50,842 nt of DNA from an uncultured Oscillospiraceae bacterium (GCA_944385665.1 CALWYB010000014.1:1-50842), one strand, 5' to 3'; counted from the stretch's first letter, positions 16,177 to 26,330 are shown. The notes: generated from the sequence alone by a model not told the origin. Numbers and translations: made by a program.

Positions 16177-16950
16177 TTATTCTTTCATGGCCTCTTTCAT
16201 GGATTTTACATAGGCCCCGATGTGCTCCGGCGCCTGGGCACCGTACTGGGCCAGCAGCTTCACAATGGCCGAGCCCACGATTACTCCGTCGGCCAGCTGG
16301 GCCATCTGTCCGGCCTGCTCCGGGGTGGAGATGCCAAAGCCGATGGCGCAGGGGATCTGGGTGTTCTCCCGCACCGCCTGAACGATAGAGCCCAGGTCGG
16401 TGGTGATTTTGCTCCGGGTGCCGGTGACGCCCAGGCTGGACACCAGGTAAAGGAAGCCCTCCGCCTCCCTGGCGATGGCAGCGATGCGGTGCTCCGAGGT
16501 GGGGGCGATAAGTGAAATAAAGTCCAGGCCGTGGGTGCGGCAGGGGGCGGCAAACTCCTCCTTCTCCTCGTAGGGCACGTCGGGGAGGATGATGCCGTCC
16601 ACCCCAACCTCCGCCGCCCGAGACAGGAAGCGGTCGGTGCCATAGGAGAACACCACGTTGGCGTAGGTCATGAACACCAGGGGGATGGTCACATCTTTTC
16701 GAAGCTCCTCCACCAGGGCGAAAATCTTGTCCGTGGTGACGCCTCCCTGCAAGGCCCGCAGGTTGGCACCCTGGATGACGGGACCCTCGGCGGTGGGGTC
16801 GGAGAAGGGGATGCCCAGCTCAATGAGGTCGGCCCCGTTGGCGGCAGCGGCCCGGACGGCGGCGGCGGTGGTGGCCAGGTCGGGGTCGCCGCAGGTGAGA
16901 AAGGCGATGAAGGCCTTGCCGTGGTCAAAGGCGGTTTTGATCTTACTCAT
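16177..16950 (-). CDS. trpA: tryptophan synthase alpha subunit
   Basis: TrpA cleaves indole-3-glycerol phosphate and passes indole to TrpB. The 257-residue TIM barrel shows [27 protein letters not shown] (catalytic Glu and Asp), DVPYEE and VTGTRSK. It starts 8 bases inside the trpB end and is the last gene of the operon. ATG 16950 is chosen over a longer form because it matches family length and follows GGGGAGGA. No clear terminator is seen in the 96 bases before the SDR gene. Confidence 0.97.
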   Translation of the reverse strand: MSKIKTAFDHGKAFIAFLTCGDPDLATTAAAVRAAAANGADLIELGIPFSDPTAEGPVIQGANLRALQGGVTTDKIFALVEELRKDVTIPLVFMTYANVVFSYGTDRFLSRAAEVGVDGIILPDVPYEEKEEFAAPCRTHGLDFISLIAPTSEHRIAAIAREAEGFLYLVSSLGVTGTRSKITTDLGSIVQAVRENTQIPCAIGFGISTPEQAGQMAQLADGVIVGSAIVKLLAQYGAQAPEHIGAYVKSMKEAMKE

Positions 16951-18133
16951 GGATATCCTCCCCTCTGTAACGGGCGATGGCGGCGCAGTCCTTGTCCCCA
17001 CGGCCCGAGATGGTGATGACCAGAATCTGGTCTTTCGTCATGGTGGGGGCCAATTTCATGGCGTAGGCCACCGCGTGGGCCGACTCGATGGCCGGGATGA
17101 TACCCTCGGTGCGGGCCAGGTACTCGAAGGCGTCCACCGCCTCGTCGTCGGTGACGGGGACATATTCCGCCCGGCCGATGTCGTGGAGGTGGGCGTGCTC
17201 CGGGCCGATGCCGGGGTAGTCCAGCCCGGCGGAGATGGAGTAGACGGGGGCGATCTGGCCGTACTCATCCTGGCAGAAGTAGGACTTCATGCCGTGGAAA
17301 ATCCCCAGGCGGCCGGTGTTGACGGTGGCCGCCGTCTCAAAGGTGTCGATGCCCCGGCCGGCGGCCTCGCAGCCGATAAGCCGCACCTGCTTGTCATCAA
17401 TAAAGTGATAAAAGCTGCCGATAGCGTTGGAGCCGCCCCCCACACAGGCCACCACGGCGTCGGGCAGGCGGCCCTCCTTGGCCAGCAGCTGCTCCTTGAT
17501 TTCCCTGGAAATCACGGCCTGAAAATCCCGCACGATGGTGGGAAATGGGTGGGGCCCCATCACGGAGCCCAGGCAGTAGTGGGTGTCGGAGATGCGGGAG
17601 GTCCACTCCCGCATGGCCTCGGACACCGCGTCCTTCAGGGTGGCGGTGCCGGTGGTGACGGGCACCACCGTGGCCCCCAGCAGGCGCATGCGGTACACGT
17701 TCAGGGCCTGGCGGACGGTGTCCTCCTTGCCCATGAACACCACGCACTCCATGCCCAGGAGGGCGGCGGCGGTGGCGGTGGCCACCCCGTGCTGCCCCGC
17801 CCCGGTCTCGGCGATAAGGCGGGTCTTGCCCATCTTCTTGGCCAGCAGGGCCTGGCCCAGCACATTGTTGATTTTATGGGCTCCGGTGTGGTTCAGGTCC
17901 TCCCGCTTGAGATAGATTTTCGCGCCTCCCAGATCCCGGGTCATTTTTTCTGCATAGTACAGCCGGGAGGGCCGCCCGGCGTATTCGTTGAGCAGTTCCT
18001 GAAGCTCCCGGTTAAACTCTGGGTCGTTCTTGTAGTGCTCGTAGGCCTCCTCCAGTTCGATCACCGCGTTCATCAGGGTCTCGGGGATATACTGTCCCCC
18101 GTGAATCCCGAAGCGGCCCTTGGGATTTGTCAT
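16943..18133 (-). CDS. trpB: tryptophan synthase beta subunit
   Basis: The 396-residue PLP enzyme makes tryptophan from indole and serine. It shows [10 protein letters not shown] at the start, the PLP lysine in [21 protein letters not shown], the phosphate loop [10 protein letters not shown], and [14 protein letters not shown]. It overlaps trpF by 4 bases upstream and trpA by 8 bases downstream, so the synthase subunits are translationally coupled. Confidence 0.98.
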   Translation of the reverse strand: MTNPKGRFGIHGGQYIPETLMNAVIELEEAYEHYKNDPEFNRELQELLNEYAGRPSRLYYAEKMTRDLGGAKIYLKREDLNHTGAHKINNVLGQALLAKKMGKTRLIAETGAGQHGVATATAAALLGMECVVFMGKEDTVRQALNVYRMRLLGATVVPVTTGTATLKDAVSEAMREWTSRISDTHYCLGSVMGPHPFPTIVRDFQAVISREIKEQLLAKEGRLPDAVVACVGGGSNAIGSFYHFIDDKQVRLIGCEAAGRGIDTFETAATVNTGRLGIFHGMKSYFCQDEYGQIAPVYSISAGLDYPGIGPEHAHLHDIGRAEYVPVTDDEAVDAFEYLARTEGIIPAIESAHAVAYAMKLAPTMTKDQILVITISGRGDKDCAAIARYRGEDIHE

Positions 18134-18738
18134 ACCTTCTCTTCCTTTCGTACCGCGGCCACAAAGGCCGCCATCTTATGAAAATCTTTCACGCCCCCGG
18201 TCTCAATGCCGGAGCTCACATCCACCCCCCAGGGGTGGAGAACCTGAATGGCCCGGGCCACGTTGTCCGGCCCCAGTCCCCCTGCCAGCAAGTAGGGACG
18301 GCGGAGGTGTTTCAAGAGAGACCAGTCAAAGGTGCTCCCTGTTCCCGCGCCCGAGTCCAGCAGAATGCAGTCCGCCGAGCTGCTCTCCGCCCGCTCCAGG
18401 TCTGTTGGGGTTTTCACCTGAAACGCCTGGATGATGGGCTTTTTGGTGAGAGCCCGCAGCCGGGCCAGATAGCCCTCGTCCTCCCTGCCGTGGAGCTGGG
18501 CTAGGTCGATAATCCCAGCTTCCAGCAGGGCGGCCACTCGCTCCGGTTTCTCGTCCACAAACACCCCCACCGCCCGGATGGCGGGCGAGAGCTGGCTTCG
18601 CAGCGACTTGACCTGCTCCGCCGTCACATACCGGCGGCTTTTCGGGGCAAAGACAAAGCCTACAAAGTCCGGCTCCAGGGCGTTGGCGGCGGTGATGTCC
18701 TCCGGCCGGGTCAGGCCGCACAGCTTGATTTTGGTCAT
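18130..18738 (-). CDS. trpF: phosphoribosylanthranilate isomerase
   Basis: The 202-residue TIM-barrel enzyme converts phosphoribosylanthranilate to carboxyphenylaminodeoxyribulose phosphate. Motifs: [11 protein letters not shown] (catalytic Cys), [26 protein letters not shown] (catalytic Asp) and [10 protein letters not shown]. It is separate from trpC, with 4-base overlaps on both sides. Confidence 0.97.
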   Translation of the reverse strand: MTKIKLCGLTRPEDITAANALEPDFVGFVFAPKSRRYVTAEQVKSLRSQLSPAIRAVGVFVDEKPERVAALLEAGIIDLAQLHGREDEGYLARLRALTKKPIIQAFQVKTPTDLERAESSSADCILLDSGAGTGSTFDWSLLKHLRRPYLLAGGLGPDNVARAIQVLHPWGVDVSSGIETGGVKDFHKMAAFVAAVRKEEKV

Positions 18739-19538
18739 TGGGCCGCCTCCCGGAGCCGGGCCAGCATGGCCCGCTTGTTGGGAGCGCGCATCAGGGTCTC
18801 CCCGATGAGCACCGCGTCCGCCCCTACGGCTTTCAGCTCGGCCACGTCCTGGGGTCTGGTCACCCCAGACTCGGCCACGTAGAGCACATCCGGTGGGATG
18901 AGGTCCCGCAGCCGCTTGGCGTTCTGGAAATCTACGGAGAAGTCCTTGAGGTTGCGGTTGTTGACCCCCAGAATGGACGCCCCCGCCGCCAGGGCGGATC
19001 GGACCTCCGCCTCGTCGTGGGTCTCCACCAGGGCGGCCAGCCCCAGCTCCTCACAGAGCTTCAGGTACTCCTTCAGGGTCTGGGTGTCCAGCAGGGCACA
19101 GATGAGCAGCACGCAGTCGGCCCCCATGATTCTGGCCTCGTAGAGCTGGTAGGGGTCTACGGTAAAGTCCTTGCGGAGCATGGGCAGGGACACGGTCTGC
19201 CGCACCCGCCGGAAGATGTCGTTGGAGCCCAGAAACCACTTGGGCTCGGTGAGGCAGGAGATGGCGTCCGCCCCGGCGGCCTCATAGTCTTTGGCAATGT
19301 CCAGATAGGAAAACTCCGGGTCGATGAGCCCCTTGGAGGGGGACGCCTTCTTCAGCTCGCACAGGAAGGACAGCCCCGGCTTACTCAGGGCTTTCTGAAA
19401 CCGCTCTTTCCCCTGCCCCCGGCCCAGGGTCCGCTCCAGCGACCGGCACTGGGCTCGAAGCTCCTCCAGAGAGGCCTTCTCCTTGGCCGCCGCCACCCGC
19501 GCCCGGGCGTGGTCAGCCAGCTGTTCCAGGATGGTCAT
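18735..19538 (-). CDS. trpC: indole-3-glycerol phosphate synthase
   Basis: The 267-residue TIM-barrel enzyme shows [11 protein letters not shown] (catalytic Lys), [38 protein letters not shown] and [15 protein letters not shown] 19538 is chosen because it overlaps the trpD stop by 4 bases and gives the normal length; a longer upstream frame would lie inside trpD. Confidence 0.97.
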   Translation of the reverse strand: MTILEQLADHARARVAAAKEKASLEELRAQCRSLERTLGRGQGKERFQKALSKPGLSFLCELKKASPSKGLIDPEFSYLDIAKDYEAAGADAISCLTEPKWFLGSNDIFRRVRQTVSLPMLRKDFTVDPYQLYEARIMGADCVLLICALLDTQTLKEYLKLCEELGLAALVETHDEAEVRSALAAGASILGVNNRNLKDFSVDFQNAKRLRDLIPPDVLYVAESGVTRPQDVAELKAVGADAVLIGETLMRAPNKRAMLARLREAAQ

Positions 19539-20566
19539 GCCGTCTTCACCTCCCGGTTGCTGACCGCGATGAGCTTTTCCAGGGTGCGGGCAGCCGCACC
19601 GGAGTCGATGAGCTCTCCGGCCAGGGCCACCCCCTCTGCCATGGTGTCCGCCTTTCCGGCGATGTACAGGGCCGCCCCGGCGTTGAGGAGGACGGCGTTT
19701 CGCTTGTGGCCCGGCTCCCCGGCGAGAATGGCCCGGGTGATGGCGGCGTTCTCTGCCGGGGTGCCGCCTTTCAGGTCCTCCCGGGTGCAGCGGGCAAAGC
19801 CGAACTCCTCGGGGGTGATGACCCGGCTCTTGAACCACCCGTCCTTGATTTCGCACAGGGTGGTGGGAGCGCTGAGGGAAATTTCGTCCAGCTTATCCTG
19901 GCCGTAGACCGCCATGCCCCGGCGTACTCCCAGGCTGATGAGCACCTGGGCCAGAGGCTGGACCAGGTAGTCGTCGTACACCCCCAGCAGCTGCATGGAG
20001 GGAGTACCGGGGTTGGTGAGAGGACCCAGGATGTTGAACACGGTGCGGAAGCCCAGCTCTTTGCGGATGGCCCCCACGTACTTCATGGAGGTGTGGTACT
20101 TCTGGGCGAAGAAGAAGCACATGCCCACCTCCCGGAGAAGCTCCATGCACTTCTCCGGGCTCTGCTGAATGTTCACCCCCAACGCCTCCAGGCAGTCGGC
20201 GGTGCCGCACTGGGAGGAGGCGGCCCGGTTGCCGTGCTTGGCTACCTTCACCCCTCCTGCCGCCGCCACCAGGGCGGAGGTGGTGGAGATATTGAAGCTG
20301 TGGGCGTTGTCGCCGCCGGTGCCCACGATTTCAAAGAGGTCCATGCCGGTCTCCACCTTGGTGGCGTGGTCCCGCATGGCAGCGGCACAGCCGGCAATCT
20401 CGTCGGTGGTTTCCGCCCGGGCGCTCTTGGTGGAGAGGGCCGCCAGAAAGGCGGCGTTCTGAGTGGGGGTGGTCTGGCCGCTCATAATTTCATTCATCAC
20501 GGCGTAGGCCTCGTCGTAGGAGAGGTCCCCCTTGTTTACGATCTTCACAATGGCTTCTTTAATCAT
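19535..20566 (-). CDS. trpD: anthranilate phosphoribosyltransferase
   Basis: The 343-residue enzyme couples anthranilate to PRPP. It shows [20 protein letters not shown] (PRPP/Mg-binding GTGGD), [15 protein letters not shown] and GPLTNPG. It is a stand-alone TrpD, not fused to TrpG. It starts 3 bases after trpG, with a GGAGAG ribosome binding site inside the trpG end. Confidence 0.97.
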   Translation of the reverse strand: MIKEAIVKIVNKGDLSYDEAYAVMNEIMSGQTTPTQNAAFLAALSTKSARAETTDEIAGCAAAMRDHATKVETGMDLFEIVGTGGDNAHSFNISTTSALVAAAGGVKVAKHGNRAASSQCGTADCLEALGVNIQQSPEKCMELLREVGMCFFFAQKYHTSMKYVGAIRKELGFRTVFNILGPLTNPGTPSMQLLGVYDDYLVQPLAQVLISLGVRRGMAVYGQDKLDEISLSAPTTLCEIKDGWFKSRVITPEEFGFARCTREDLKGGTPAENAAITRAILAGEPGHKRNAVLLNAGAALYIAGKADTMAEGVALAGELIDSGAAARTLEKLIAVSNREVKTA

Positions 20567-20569
20567 GGC

Positions 20570-21139
20570 TTATCTCTCCTCCAAGAAGTTTTTCAACATG
20601 GTTTTTCCGTGGGGCGTCAGAATGGATTCCGGGTGGAACTGGACGCCGTAGATGGGGTAGCTGCGGTGCTGCACCCCCATGACCTCCCCCTCCGCGGTGC
20701 GGGCGGTCACTTTTAAGCAGTCCGGCAGGGTGTCCGGGTCGGCGGCCAGGGAGTGGTACCGGGCCACCGGAGCGGGACTGGGCACCCCCCGGAACAGGGG
20801 ACAGTCCCCGTCGAAGGTCACCTGGGACTGCTTGCCGTGCATGAGCTGTCTGGCGTAGGTGACTACCCCGCCGAAGGCGGCGCAGATGGCCTGGTGGCCC
20901 AGGCACGCCCCCAGGATGGGGATGTCCTGTCCCAGGGCGGTGACCACCTCCATGGTGACCCCGGCGTCCTCGGGCCGTCCCGGCCCCGGGGAGAGGATGA
21001 TATGGCTGGGGACCATGGAGCGGATCTCGTCCACCGTGTACTGGTCGTTGCGGATGACCCGAATGTCCGGCTGGAGCTCTCCCACCAGCTGATAGAGGTT
21101 GTAGGAGAAGCTGTCGTAGTTGTCGATGAGCAAAATCAT
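20570..21139 (-). CDS. trpG: anthranilate synthase glutamine amidotransferase subunit
   Basis: The 189-residue class I amidotransferase supplies ammonia to TrpE. It shows IDNYDSFSYNL, SPGPGRPEDAG, the nucleophile in GACLGHQAI and the catalytic His/Glu in VQFHPESILT. ATG 21139 overlaps the trpE stop by 4 bases. It could also serve folate synthesis as PabA, but no pabB is in the window. Confidence 0.96.
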   Translation of the reverse strand: MILLIDNYDSFSYNLYQLVGELQPDIRVIRNDQYTVDEIRSMVPSHIILSPGPGRPEDAGVTMEVVTALGQDIPILGACLGHQAICAAFGGVVTYARQLMHGKQSQVTFDGDCPLFRGVPSPAPVARYHSLAADPDTLPDCLKVTARTAEGEVMGVQHRSYPIYGVQFHPESILTPHGKTMLKNFLEER

Positions 21140-22602
21140 GCTTCCACCTCCCCGGCCCGTTTCAGGGCGTTGACCACCGCCTGGGCCTTGTTGATGCACT
21201 CCTGGTACTCCTTCTCCGGCACGGAGTCGGCCACAATGCCCGCCCCGCTGCGGACGAACACGGTGCCGTTTTTCTTGTAGGCGATGCGGATGGCGATGCA
21301 GGTATCCAGGTTGCCGGTGAAGTCCAGATATCCGATGGCCCCACCGTAGATGCCCCGCTTGTTGTTCTCCAGTTCCCCGATGAGCTGACAGGCCCGGATC
21401 TTCGGGGCTCCCGAGAGGGTCCCGGCGGGGAGCACCGCCGCCACGGCATCCAGGGCGTCCTTTCCCTCGGCCAGCTCCCCCCGGATGGTGGAGCCGATGT
21501 GCATGACGTGGGAGAAACGCTCGATGGAGTGAAGCCGCTCCACCTGGACGGAACCGAACTTGCTGATCTTCCCCAGGTCATTGCGGCCCAGGTCCACCAG
21601 CATGTCGTGCTCCGACAGCTCCTTGGCGTCGGAGAGCAGGCTCTCTTCCAGGGCCCGGTCCTCCTCCTCCGTCCTGCCCCGGGGCCGGGTGCCCGCCAGG
21701 GGGAAGGTGTGGAGCACCCCGTTTTCCAGCTTCACCAGGGTCTCGGGCGAGGCGCCCGCCACCTCCACGTCGGTGCCGGAGAAATAGAACATGTAGGGGG
21801 ACGGGTTCAGGGTGCGCAGCACCCGGTAGGTGTTGAGCAGGCTCCCCTCAAAGGGGGCGCTGAGGCGGTTGGACAGCACGATCTGGAAGATGTCCCCCTC
21901 CCGGATAAAGTGCTTGGCCCGCTCCACCATGCCGCAGTAGGTCTCCTTGTCAAAGAGGGGGGTCACCTCCCCCAGCAGATGCCCGGCGGGCTCCTGTTTG
22001 CGCTGCCCGGTGCGGAGCAGGCGGGCCATCTGCTCCAGCTCCAGCACCGCCTTGCGGTAGTTGGTCTCCGGGTCGTCCAGGGCCATGTTGACGATCAGGA
22101 CGATGGTCTGCCGGAAGTTGTCAAAGGCGATGACCTTGTCAAAGAGCATCAGGTCCAGGTCCTGGAAGGCCTCCGTGTCCTGTACCGGCACCCGGACGGA
22201 GGGCTCACTGTACCCCAGGTAGTCGTAGGAGAAGTAGCCCACCAGCCCGCCGGTGAAGGAGGGCAGGTAGTCAAATCGGGGACTCTTGTAGTCGGCCAGA
22301 ATCTGGCGCAGCACCTGGGAGGGGTCCTGAGTGGTGAGGCGGATGTTTCCCGCCTTCATCTGCCCGTCCAGACAGGTGATCTCCAGCTTGGGGTCGTAGC
22401 CCAGGAAGGTGTAGCGGCCCCACTTCTCGTGCTCGGCCACCGACTCCAGCAGGTAGCAGTGGGTGGACACCTGCTGGAGTACCCGCAGGGCCTCCATGGG
22501 GGTAATGAAGTCGGAGAGGATCTCGCAGCTGACGGGGAGCACCTTGTACTGCCCCGTGGAGGCCAACTCTTGGACGGTGGAAAGGGATGGTTTCATTTGC
22601 AT
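21136..22602 (-). CDS. trpE: anthranilate synthase component I
   Basis: The 488-residue chorismate-using enzyme makes anthranilate. The C-terminal domain shows FYFSGTDVEVAGASPE, FPLAGTRPRGRTEEED, LVDLGRNDLGKIS, PAGTLSGAPK and GAIGYLDFTGNLDTCIAIR. The N-terminal domain has LLESVAEHEKWGRYTFLG, the usual Trp feedback-binding LLES region. The start follows AAGGAGGG; an ATG two codons later is an alternative. It is the first gene behind the T-box. Confidence 0.97.
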   Translation of the reverse strand: MQMKPSLSTVQELASTGQYKVLPVSCEILSDFITPMEALRVLQQVSTHCYLLESVAEHEKWGRYTFLGYDPKLEITCLDGQMKAGNIRLTTQDPSQVLRQILADYKSPRFDYLPSFTGGLVGYFSYDYLGYSEPSVRVPVQDTEAFQDLDLMLFDKVIAFDNFRQTIVLIVNMALDDPETNYRKAVLELEQMARLLRTGQRKQEPAGHLLGEVTPLFDKETYCGMVERAKHFIREGDIFQIVLSNRLSAPFEGSLLNTYRVLRTLNPSPYMFYFSGTDVEVAGASPETLVKLENGVLHTFPLAGTRPRGRTEEEDRALEESLLSDAKELSEHDMLVDLGRNDLGKISKFGSVQVERLHSIERFSHVMHIGSTIRGELAEGKDALDAVAAVLPAGTLSGAPKIRACQLIGELENNKRGIYGGAIGYLDFTGNLDTCIAIRIAYKKNGTVFVRSGAGIVADSVPEKEYQECINKAQAVVNALKRAGEVEA

Positions 22603-22660
22603 TTCGTTTACCCTCCTTGCAGGAAACTCACAGTTGCGGCCTGCACCCTGCCAAAGAGGA

Positions 22661-22701
22661 TAAAAAAATCGCCCTTGACAGAATGCTCTCTTCTGTCAAG
22701 G
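22661..22701 (-). terminator. T-box controlled terminator
   Basis: An 11-bp stem (22691-22701 with 22673-22683) is followed by seven T on the minus strand, 58 bases before trpE. Confidence 0.93.
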
Positions 22702-22945
22702 ACGAATAAAAAACTTATCCGCGGTGCCACCTTGCTTCATAGGAACGACCCTATGCCCTTGGCGGGATACCAACATATCCCCGGCAACTGACGCATGCCC
22801 TCGCGTTGCAGAATACTCTGTGAGAAGCCTCACATTTGACTGCACCCTCAGCGGTCCATTTGACAGGCTGTTTCATGCCCGGATCGCAGCACCCCGGACT
22901 CTCTGGAAAGGCATACCTGCCGTTATCTCCGCTTCAACGGTTTAG
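22661..22945 (-). ncRNA. tRNA-Trp T-box leader of the trp operon
   Basis: On the minus strand the leader has a Stem I with AGAGAG and GATCCGGG-type distal elements. A likely specifier TGG (Trp) lies at 22858-22856 in CAAATGGACC. The T-box bulge AAGGTGGCACCGCGG lies at about 22735-22719. A terminator follows. Uncharged tRNA-Trp should stabilise the antiterminator and let trpE transcription proceed. Confidence 0.93.
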
Positions 22946-22963
22946 TAAGATGAAATTTTCTGT

Positions 22964-22992
22964 ATCCTAGCACAAAATTTTCTGGTTGTCAA
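22964..22992 (-). promoter_or_regulatory. trp operon promoter
   Basis: Consensus TTGACA (22987-22992), a 17-base spacer and TAGGAT (22964-22969) with extended TGC read on the minus strand, just before the T-box. Confidence 0.85.
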
Positions 22993-23049
22993 GGCGGCTG
23001 CCACAATTTTTTCTTGGGGCAGGCGGAGGGAAAACCGATGCCCGTCCCT

Positions 23050-23814
23050 CTATTGGGGGTAAAACAGCACCCGCAGATGCCCGTCGGCGGCGGGGATCAC
23101 CTCCGCCTTCACCCCGTACACCGCCTCGATCCGCTCAGGGGTGAGCACCTGCTCCGGAGTGCCCTGGGCCGCCACACGCCCCTCCTCCAGCAGGTAGAGC
23201 CGCTGGCAGTACATAGCCGCCAGGTTCAGGTCGTGGAGGGCGGCCACTACCGTACAGTTTACTCCCTTTACAAGCTCCATGAGCTGGAGCTGATACTGCA
23301 CGTCCAGGTGGTTGGTGGGCTCGTCCAGGATAAGGCATGGGGTCTGCTGGGCCAGGGCACGGGCCAGAATCACCCGCTGCCGCTCCCCGCCGGAGAGGGT
23401 GGCCATGGAGCGGTGAGCCAGCGCCTCCAGCCCCACCTCCCGCAAGGCGTCCCGGGCAATGGCGTAATCTTCCCTGTTGTCCCGCTCCAGAGCCTTTTTG
23501 TGGGGGGAGCGGCCCAGAAGCACCATATCAAGAACGGTAAAGTCAAAACCCTTGTCGTTGTGCTGGGCCACCACGCCGATTTTTTTCGCGCTCTCCCGGC
23601 GGCTCTCCCCGGATACATCCCGGCCATTGAGGTATACCGCGCCGCTTTGCGGGGCCAGCTGGCGGTAGAGGCATTTCAGCAGGGTGCTCTTGCCGCTGCC
23701 GTTGGGGCCGATCACCCCCACCAGCTCCCCCGCCCTGGCCTCCAGAGTCACCCCCTGCAAAATGGGGTTCCCCTCCAGGGTCACGCGGAGGTCCTGAGCC
23801 AGCAGGTCCATCAC
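23050..23814 (-). CDS. btuD: corrinoid ABC transporter, ATP-binding protein
   Basis: The 254-residue ATPase belongs to the FecE/BtuD family. Walker A is GPNGSGKST, the signature is TLSGGERQRVI, Walker B is CLILDEPTNHLD, and the H-loop is AALHDLN. It overlaps the permease gene by 4 bases. The cobalamin riboswitch at the head of the operon makes a corrinoid the most likely substrate; by protein family alone a siderophore would be equally possible. No terminator is evident after the stop. Confidence 0.88.
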   Translation of the reverse strand: MMDLLAQDLRVTLEGNPILQGVTLEARAGELVGVIGPNGSGKSTLLKCLYRQLAPQSGAVYLNGRDVSGESRRESAKKIGVVAQHNDKGFDFTVLDMVLLGRSPHKKALERDNREDYAIARDALREVGLEALAHRSMATLSGGERQRVILARALAQQTPCLILDEPTNHLDVQYQLQLMELVKGVNCTVVAALHDLNLAAMYCQRLYLLEEGRVAAQGTPEQVLTPERIEAVYGVKAEVIPAADGHLRVLFYPQ

Positions 23815-24860
23815 GCCTCACCTCCGAATCCGTACCGCCGCCGGGCCAGCAGGGCCAGAAATACCGGCGCGCCCACCAGGGCTGTAAGGATGCCGATGGG
23901 AATTTCATTCCCCGGCAGCACCACCCGGCACAGTACATCCATCCAAAGGAGGAACACCGCCCCCGTCAGTCCCGCCAAGGGCAGCAGGGTGCGGTGGTCG
24001 CTGCCGAACAGCAGCCGTACCCCGTGGGGGATGATCAGGCCCACAAAGCCCACCATCCCCGCCTGGTAGACCAGCACCCCCACCATGGCGGCCACCACCA
24101 GAAGGTAAATGAGCCGCCGGGCGGACAGTTCCACCCCCAGAGTACCGGCACACTCGTCCCCCAGCAGCATCAGGTTCAGGGTGCGGTACTGGCTCCAGAA
24201 AAACAAACCGCCAAACGCCACCACCCCCCAGGCGATGGCGTTGCCCAGCCAGCTGGCCGCCCCCATGCCCCCCATGGTCCACTGGACCAGGGCGGCAGAA
24301 AAGTGGTCGTCGTGATTCAGAACGATGCAGAAGTTGCCCAGGGCAGAGCACACCGCGCTGAGGGCCACGCCGGACAGCAGCAGCTTGATCGGGGTGGAGC
24401 GTCCCCCCAGCCGGGACAGCAGGAGCACCGCGGCGGCGGCCAGAAAGGCGCCCACCGCTCCGGCCAGCCCCATGGCGCTGCCCCCCAGAGCGGAGCCCGC
24501 CCCGGCGGTTAGGGCCAGGGCGGCTCCCAGATAGGCCCCGGAGGACACCCCCAGGATGTAGGGGTCGGCCATGGTGTTCTGGACCATGGCCTGCATCACC
24601 GCTCCGCACAGGCCAAGACCGGCGCCCGTGGCCGCCGCCAGCACCAGCCGGGGCAGGCGGATGAGCCACACCACGTCATGGACCCCGCCGCTGCCCCAGG
24701 TTTTGCCGTCCCCCAGGCCAAAGAGCTCGTAGGCCATCACCCGGTACACCTGCTCCAGGGGGATGGCCATGGAGCCCACGCTCACCGCCAGCCCCAGGGA
24801 CAAAACCAGGGCGGCGGCCAGGATTACCAGGGCCAGATGGGCTTTTCTGCTCCGACTCAC
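23811..24860 (-). CDS. btuC: corrinoid ABC transporter, FecCD-family permease
   Basis: The 349-residue polytopic membrane protein belongs to the FecCD/BtuC family, with about ten hydrophobic segments. It shows the typical LPRLVLAAATGAGLGLCGAVMQ, NTMADPYILGVSSGAYLGA and GLIIPHGVRLLFG (ATPase contact). It overlaps both neighbours by 4 bases. The substrate is inferred from the upstream cobalamin riboswitch. Confidence 0.9.
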   Translation of the reverse strand: MSRSRKAHLALVILAAALVLSLGLAVSVGSMAIPLEQVYRVMAYELFGLGDGKTWGSGGVHDVVWLIRLPRLVLAAATGAGLGLCGAVMQAMVQNTMADPYILGVSSGAYLGAALALTAGAGSALGGSAMGLAGAVGAFLAAAAVLLLSRLGGRSTPIKLLLSGVALSAVCSALGNFCIVLNHDDHFSAALVQWTMGGMGAASWLGNAIAWGVVAFGGLFFWSQYRTLNLMLLGDECAGTLGVELSARRLIYLLVVAAMVGVLVYQAGMVGFVGLIIPHGVRLLFGSDHRTLLPLAGLTGAVFLLWMDVLCRVVLPGNEIPIGILTALVGAPVFLALLARRRYGFGGEA

Positions 24861-25894
24861 AGACTCAGCTCCGGGTACATACCCTGGGCCAGGGTCTTCA
24901 GGCCATCCAGGGTGCGGGGGCCGCTGGCGTACATGTCCCCCAGCATGATGAGATGGACCTTGCCGTTCTTGACCGCCTGCAGGCTCTGAAGGGCGGGGTC
25001 ATCCTGGATGAGGGAGAGCTGCTGATCCATCACCGACTGAGGATCGTCCCCGGCGTAGGCCATGTACACCACAAAAATGACCTCCGGGTCGGCGGCTACC
25101 AGGTCCTCCTTGCTGATGGAGTCGGCCTCCGGCATGGCCAGCTCCCCGCCCAGGGCGGTCACCATGTCTCCCGCCAGGGACTTGGCCCCGTAGTTGGTGA
25201 TCTTGCCGCTGATGGGCTCCACCACCGCCACGCGTACCGGCTCCTGTCCCTGTACTGCGGACAGGGTGGCCGCCACCTGGCTCTTCATCTCGTCCACCAG
25301 GGCCTGGGCCTTGTCCTCCACGTGGAAGATCTTGCCGATGTTCAGAATGTCGGTGTACTCATTTTCCAGGGTGCGGGTGCCGCCGGGGACGGTGTTGGAG
25401 TTCATGTAGGTCCCCACCCCCTTCTCATTCCAGGCATCCACATCCCCCAGCGTCTTGTCCCCGAAGTAGGAGCCCCAGGAGAAGATAAAGTCGGGCTCCA
25501 GCAGGGTAACGGTCTCCTTGTCGGGGGCAAAGACGGAGTCATCGTAGTGCATTTTGGAAAAACCATCCTGCCACTCCGGCTTTACCTCGTTGTCCAGGCC
25601 ATAGCTGGCGATGACGTGGTCCTCCAGCCCCAGGGCGATCATGGTCTCGATACAGCCCTGGTAGACGGCCAGCACCCGCTGGGGCGCCTCGTTGTAGGTG
25701 TAGTTCACCTGCTGTCCGGCGTAGTTGTAGTTGGTCACCGTGACAGGATAGTAGCCGTCTGTACTCTGCGATACAGAGCTCTCCGGCTGGGAGCCGGAGG
25801 TGTCCGATGTGTTGGTTTGTCCGCCGCAAGCGGACAGTGTCAAGGCCAGGGACAGGGCCAGCAGGGCGGACAGGGGGCGTTTCCAGTGTTTCAT
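24857..25894 (-). CDS. btuF: corrinoid ABC transporter, substrate-binding lipoprotein
   Basis: The 345-residue lipoprotein has a signal peptide and lipobox (LALTLSACGG, lipid Cys at residue 23). A Ser/Thr-rich linker and a periplasmic-binding fold of the FecB/BtuF type follow (APQRVLAVYQGCIETMIALG, LLEPDFIFSWGSY, VVYMAYAGDD). ATG 25894 is used because AAAGGAGA precedes it and the signal peptide begins there; a longer frame would run into the leader RNA. It is the first gene after the cobalamin riboswitch and probably captures a corrinoid at the cell surface. Confidence 0.88.
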   Translation of the reverse strand: MKHWKRPLSALLALSLALTLSACGGQTNTSDTSGSQPESSVSQSTDGYYPVTVTNYNYAGQQVNYTYNEAPQRVLAVYQGCIETMIALGLEDHVIASYGLDNEVKPEWQDGFSKMHYDDSVFAPDKETVTLLEPDFIFSWGSYFGDKTLGDVDAWNEKGVGTYMNSNTVPGGTRTLENEYTDILNIGKIFHVEDKAQALVDEMKSQVAATLSAVQGQEPVRVAVVEPISGKITNYGAKSLAGDMVTALGGELAMPEADSISKEDLVAADPEVIFVVYMAYAGDDPQSVMDQQLSLIQDDPALQSLQAVKNGKVHLIMLGDMYASGPRTLDGLKTLAQGMYPELSL

Positions 25895-25942
25895 AAAATC
25901 TCCTTTCGTTTTGTATCTTGCGCATGAAGATGTCCTGCCCCC

Positions 25943-25981
25943 GGAAAACAGAAATGCCTGCTTCCCGGAGAAAGCAGGCAT
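25943..25981 (-). terminator. terminator between cobalamin riboswitch and btuF
   Basis: Hairpin ATGCCTGCTT/AAGCAGGCAT (25954-25981) followed by a T-rich run on the minus strand, between the aptamer and btuF. It fits the expression platform. Confidence 0.7.
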
Positions 25982-26045
25982 CGGAAAAATGGGCGCAGCA
26001 AACCGCCCAAAAATCCAGATGGGGCTACTTTCTGCGGAAGATACC

Positions 26046-26227
26046 CACCATGGCTCCCTCAGCAGGCTTCCTGGCTTGCGGATCGGCACCCGCCGCGCCT
26101 TCTCACCCGGCCTTGTTGGCCAGGCAATGGCATCCTGCGGCGGACTCCCCGCTTACAGTGACCGGATCGCTCGGGACTTGCACCCGATTTCCTTTTACCC
26201 CAGCGGCGAAGCTGGGCACTGAAGGGG
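26046..26227 (-). ncRNA. cobalamin riboswitch
   Basis: On the minus strand the core elements occur in order: AAATCGGGTGCAAGTCCCGA, CGGTCACTGTAAGCGGGGAG, then GCCAGGAAGCCTGC (B12 box), near 26063-26078. Corrinoid binding should reduce expression of the downstream transporter. Edges are approximate. Confidence 0.93.
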
Positions 26228-26247
26228 CTGATTTTTGTGTACGCTCT

Positions 26248-26277
26248 ATCTTATCAGCCCGGTTATCTCTATGTCAA
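26248..26277 (-). promoter_or_regulatory. promoter of the cobalamin-regulated operon
   Basis: TTGACA (26272-26277), an 18-base spacer and TAAGAT (26248-26253) on the minus strand, about 20 bases before the riboswitch. Confidence 0.75.
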
Positions 26278-26280
26278 TGG

Positions 26281-26323
26281 AGAAAGAAAAATTTCCCGGC
26301 TGAGGAGGCCCTCAGCCGGGAAA
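26281..26323 (-). terminator. terminator of the flavodiiron gene
   Basis: A 13-bp stem (26311-26323 with 26292-26304) is followed by T-rich sequence on the minus strand, 8 bases after the stop of the flavodiiron gene. Confidence 0.85.
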
Positions 26324-26330
26324 AAAGCTT

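Noticed and set aside
22603..22960. A trp leader peptide attenuator
   Set aside because: No short frame with clustered Trp codons is visible. The AAGGTGGCACCGCGG motif and specifier make it a T-box.
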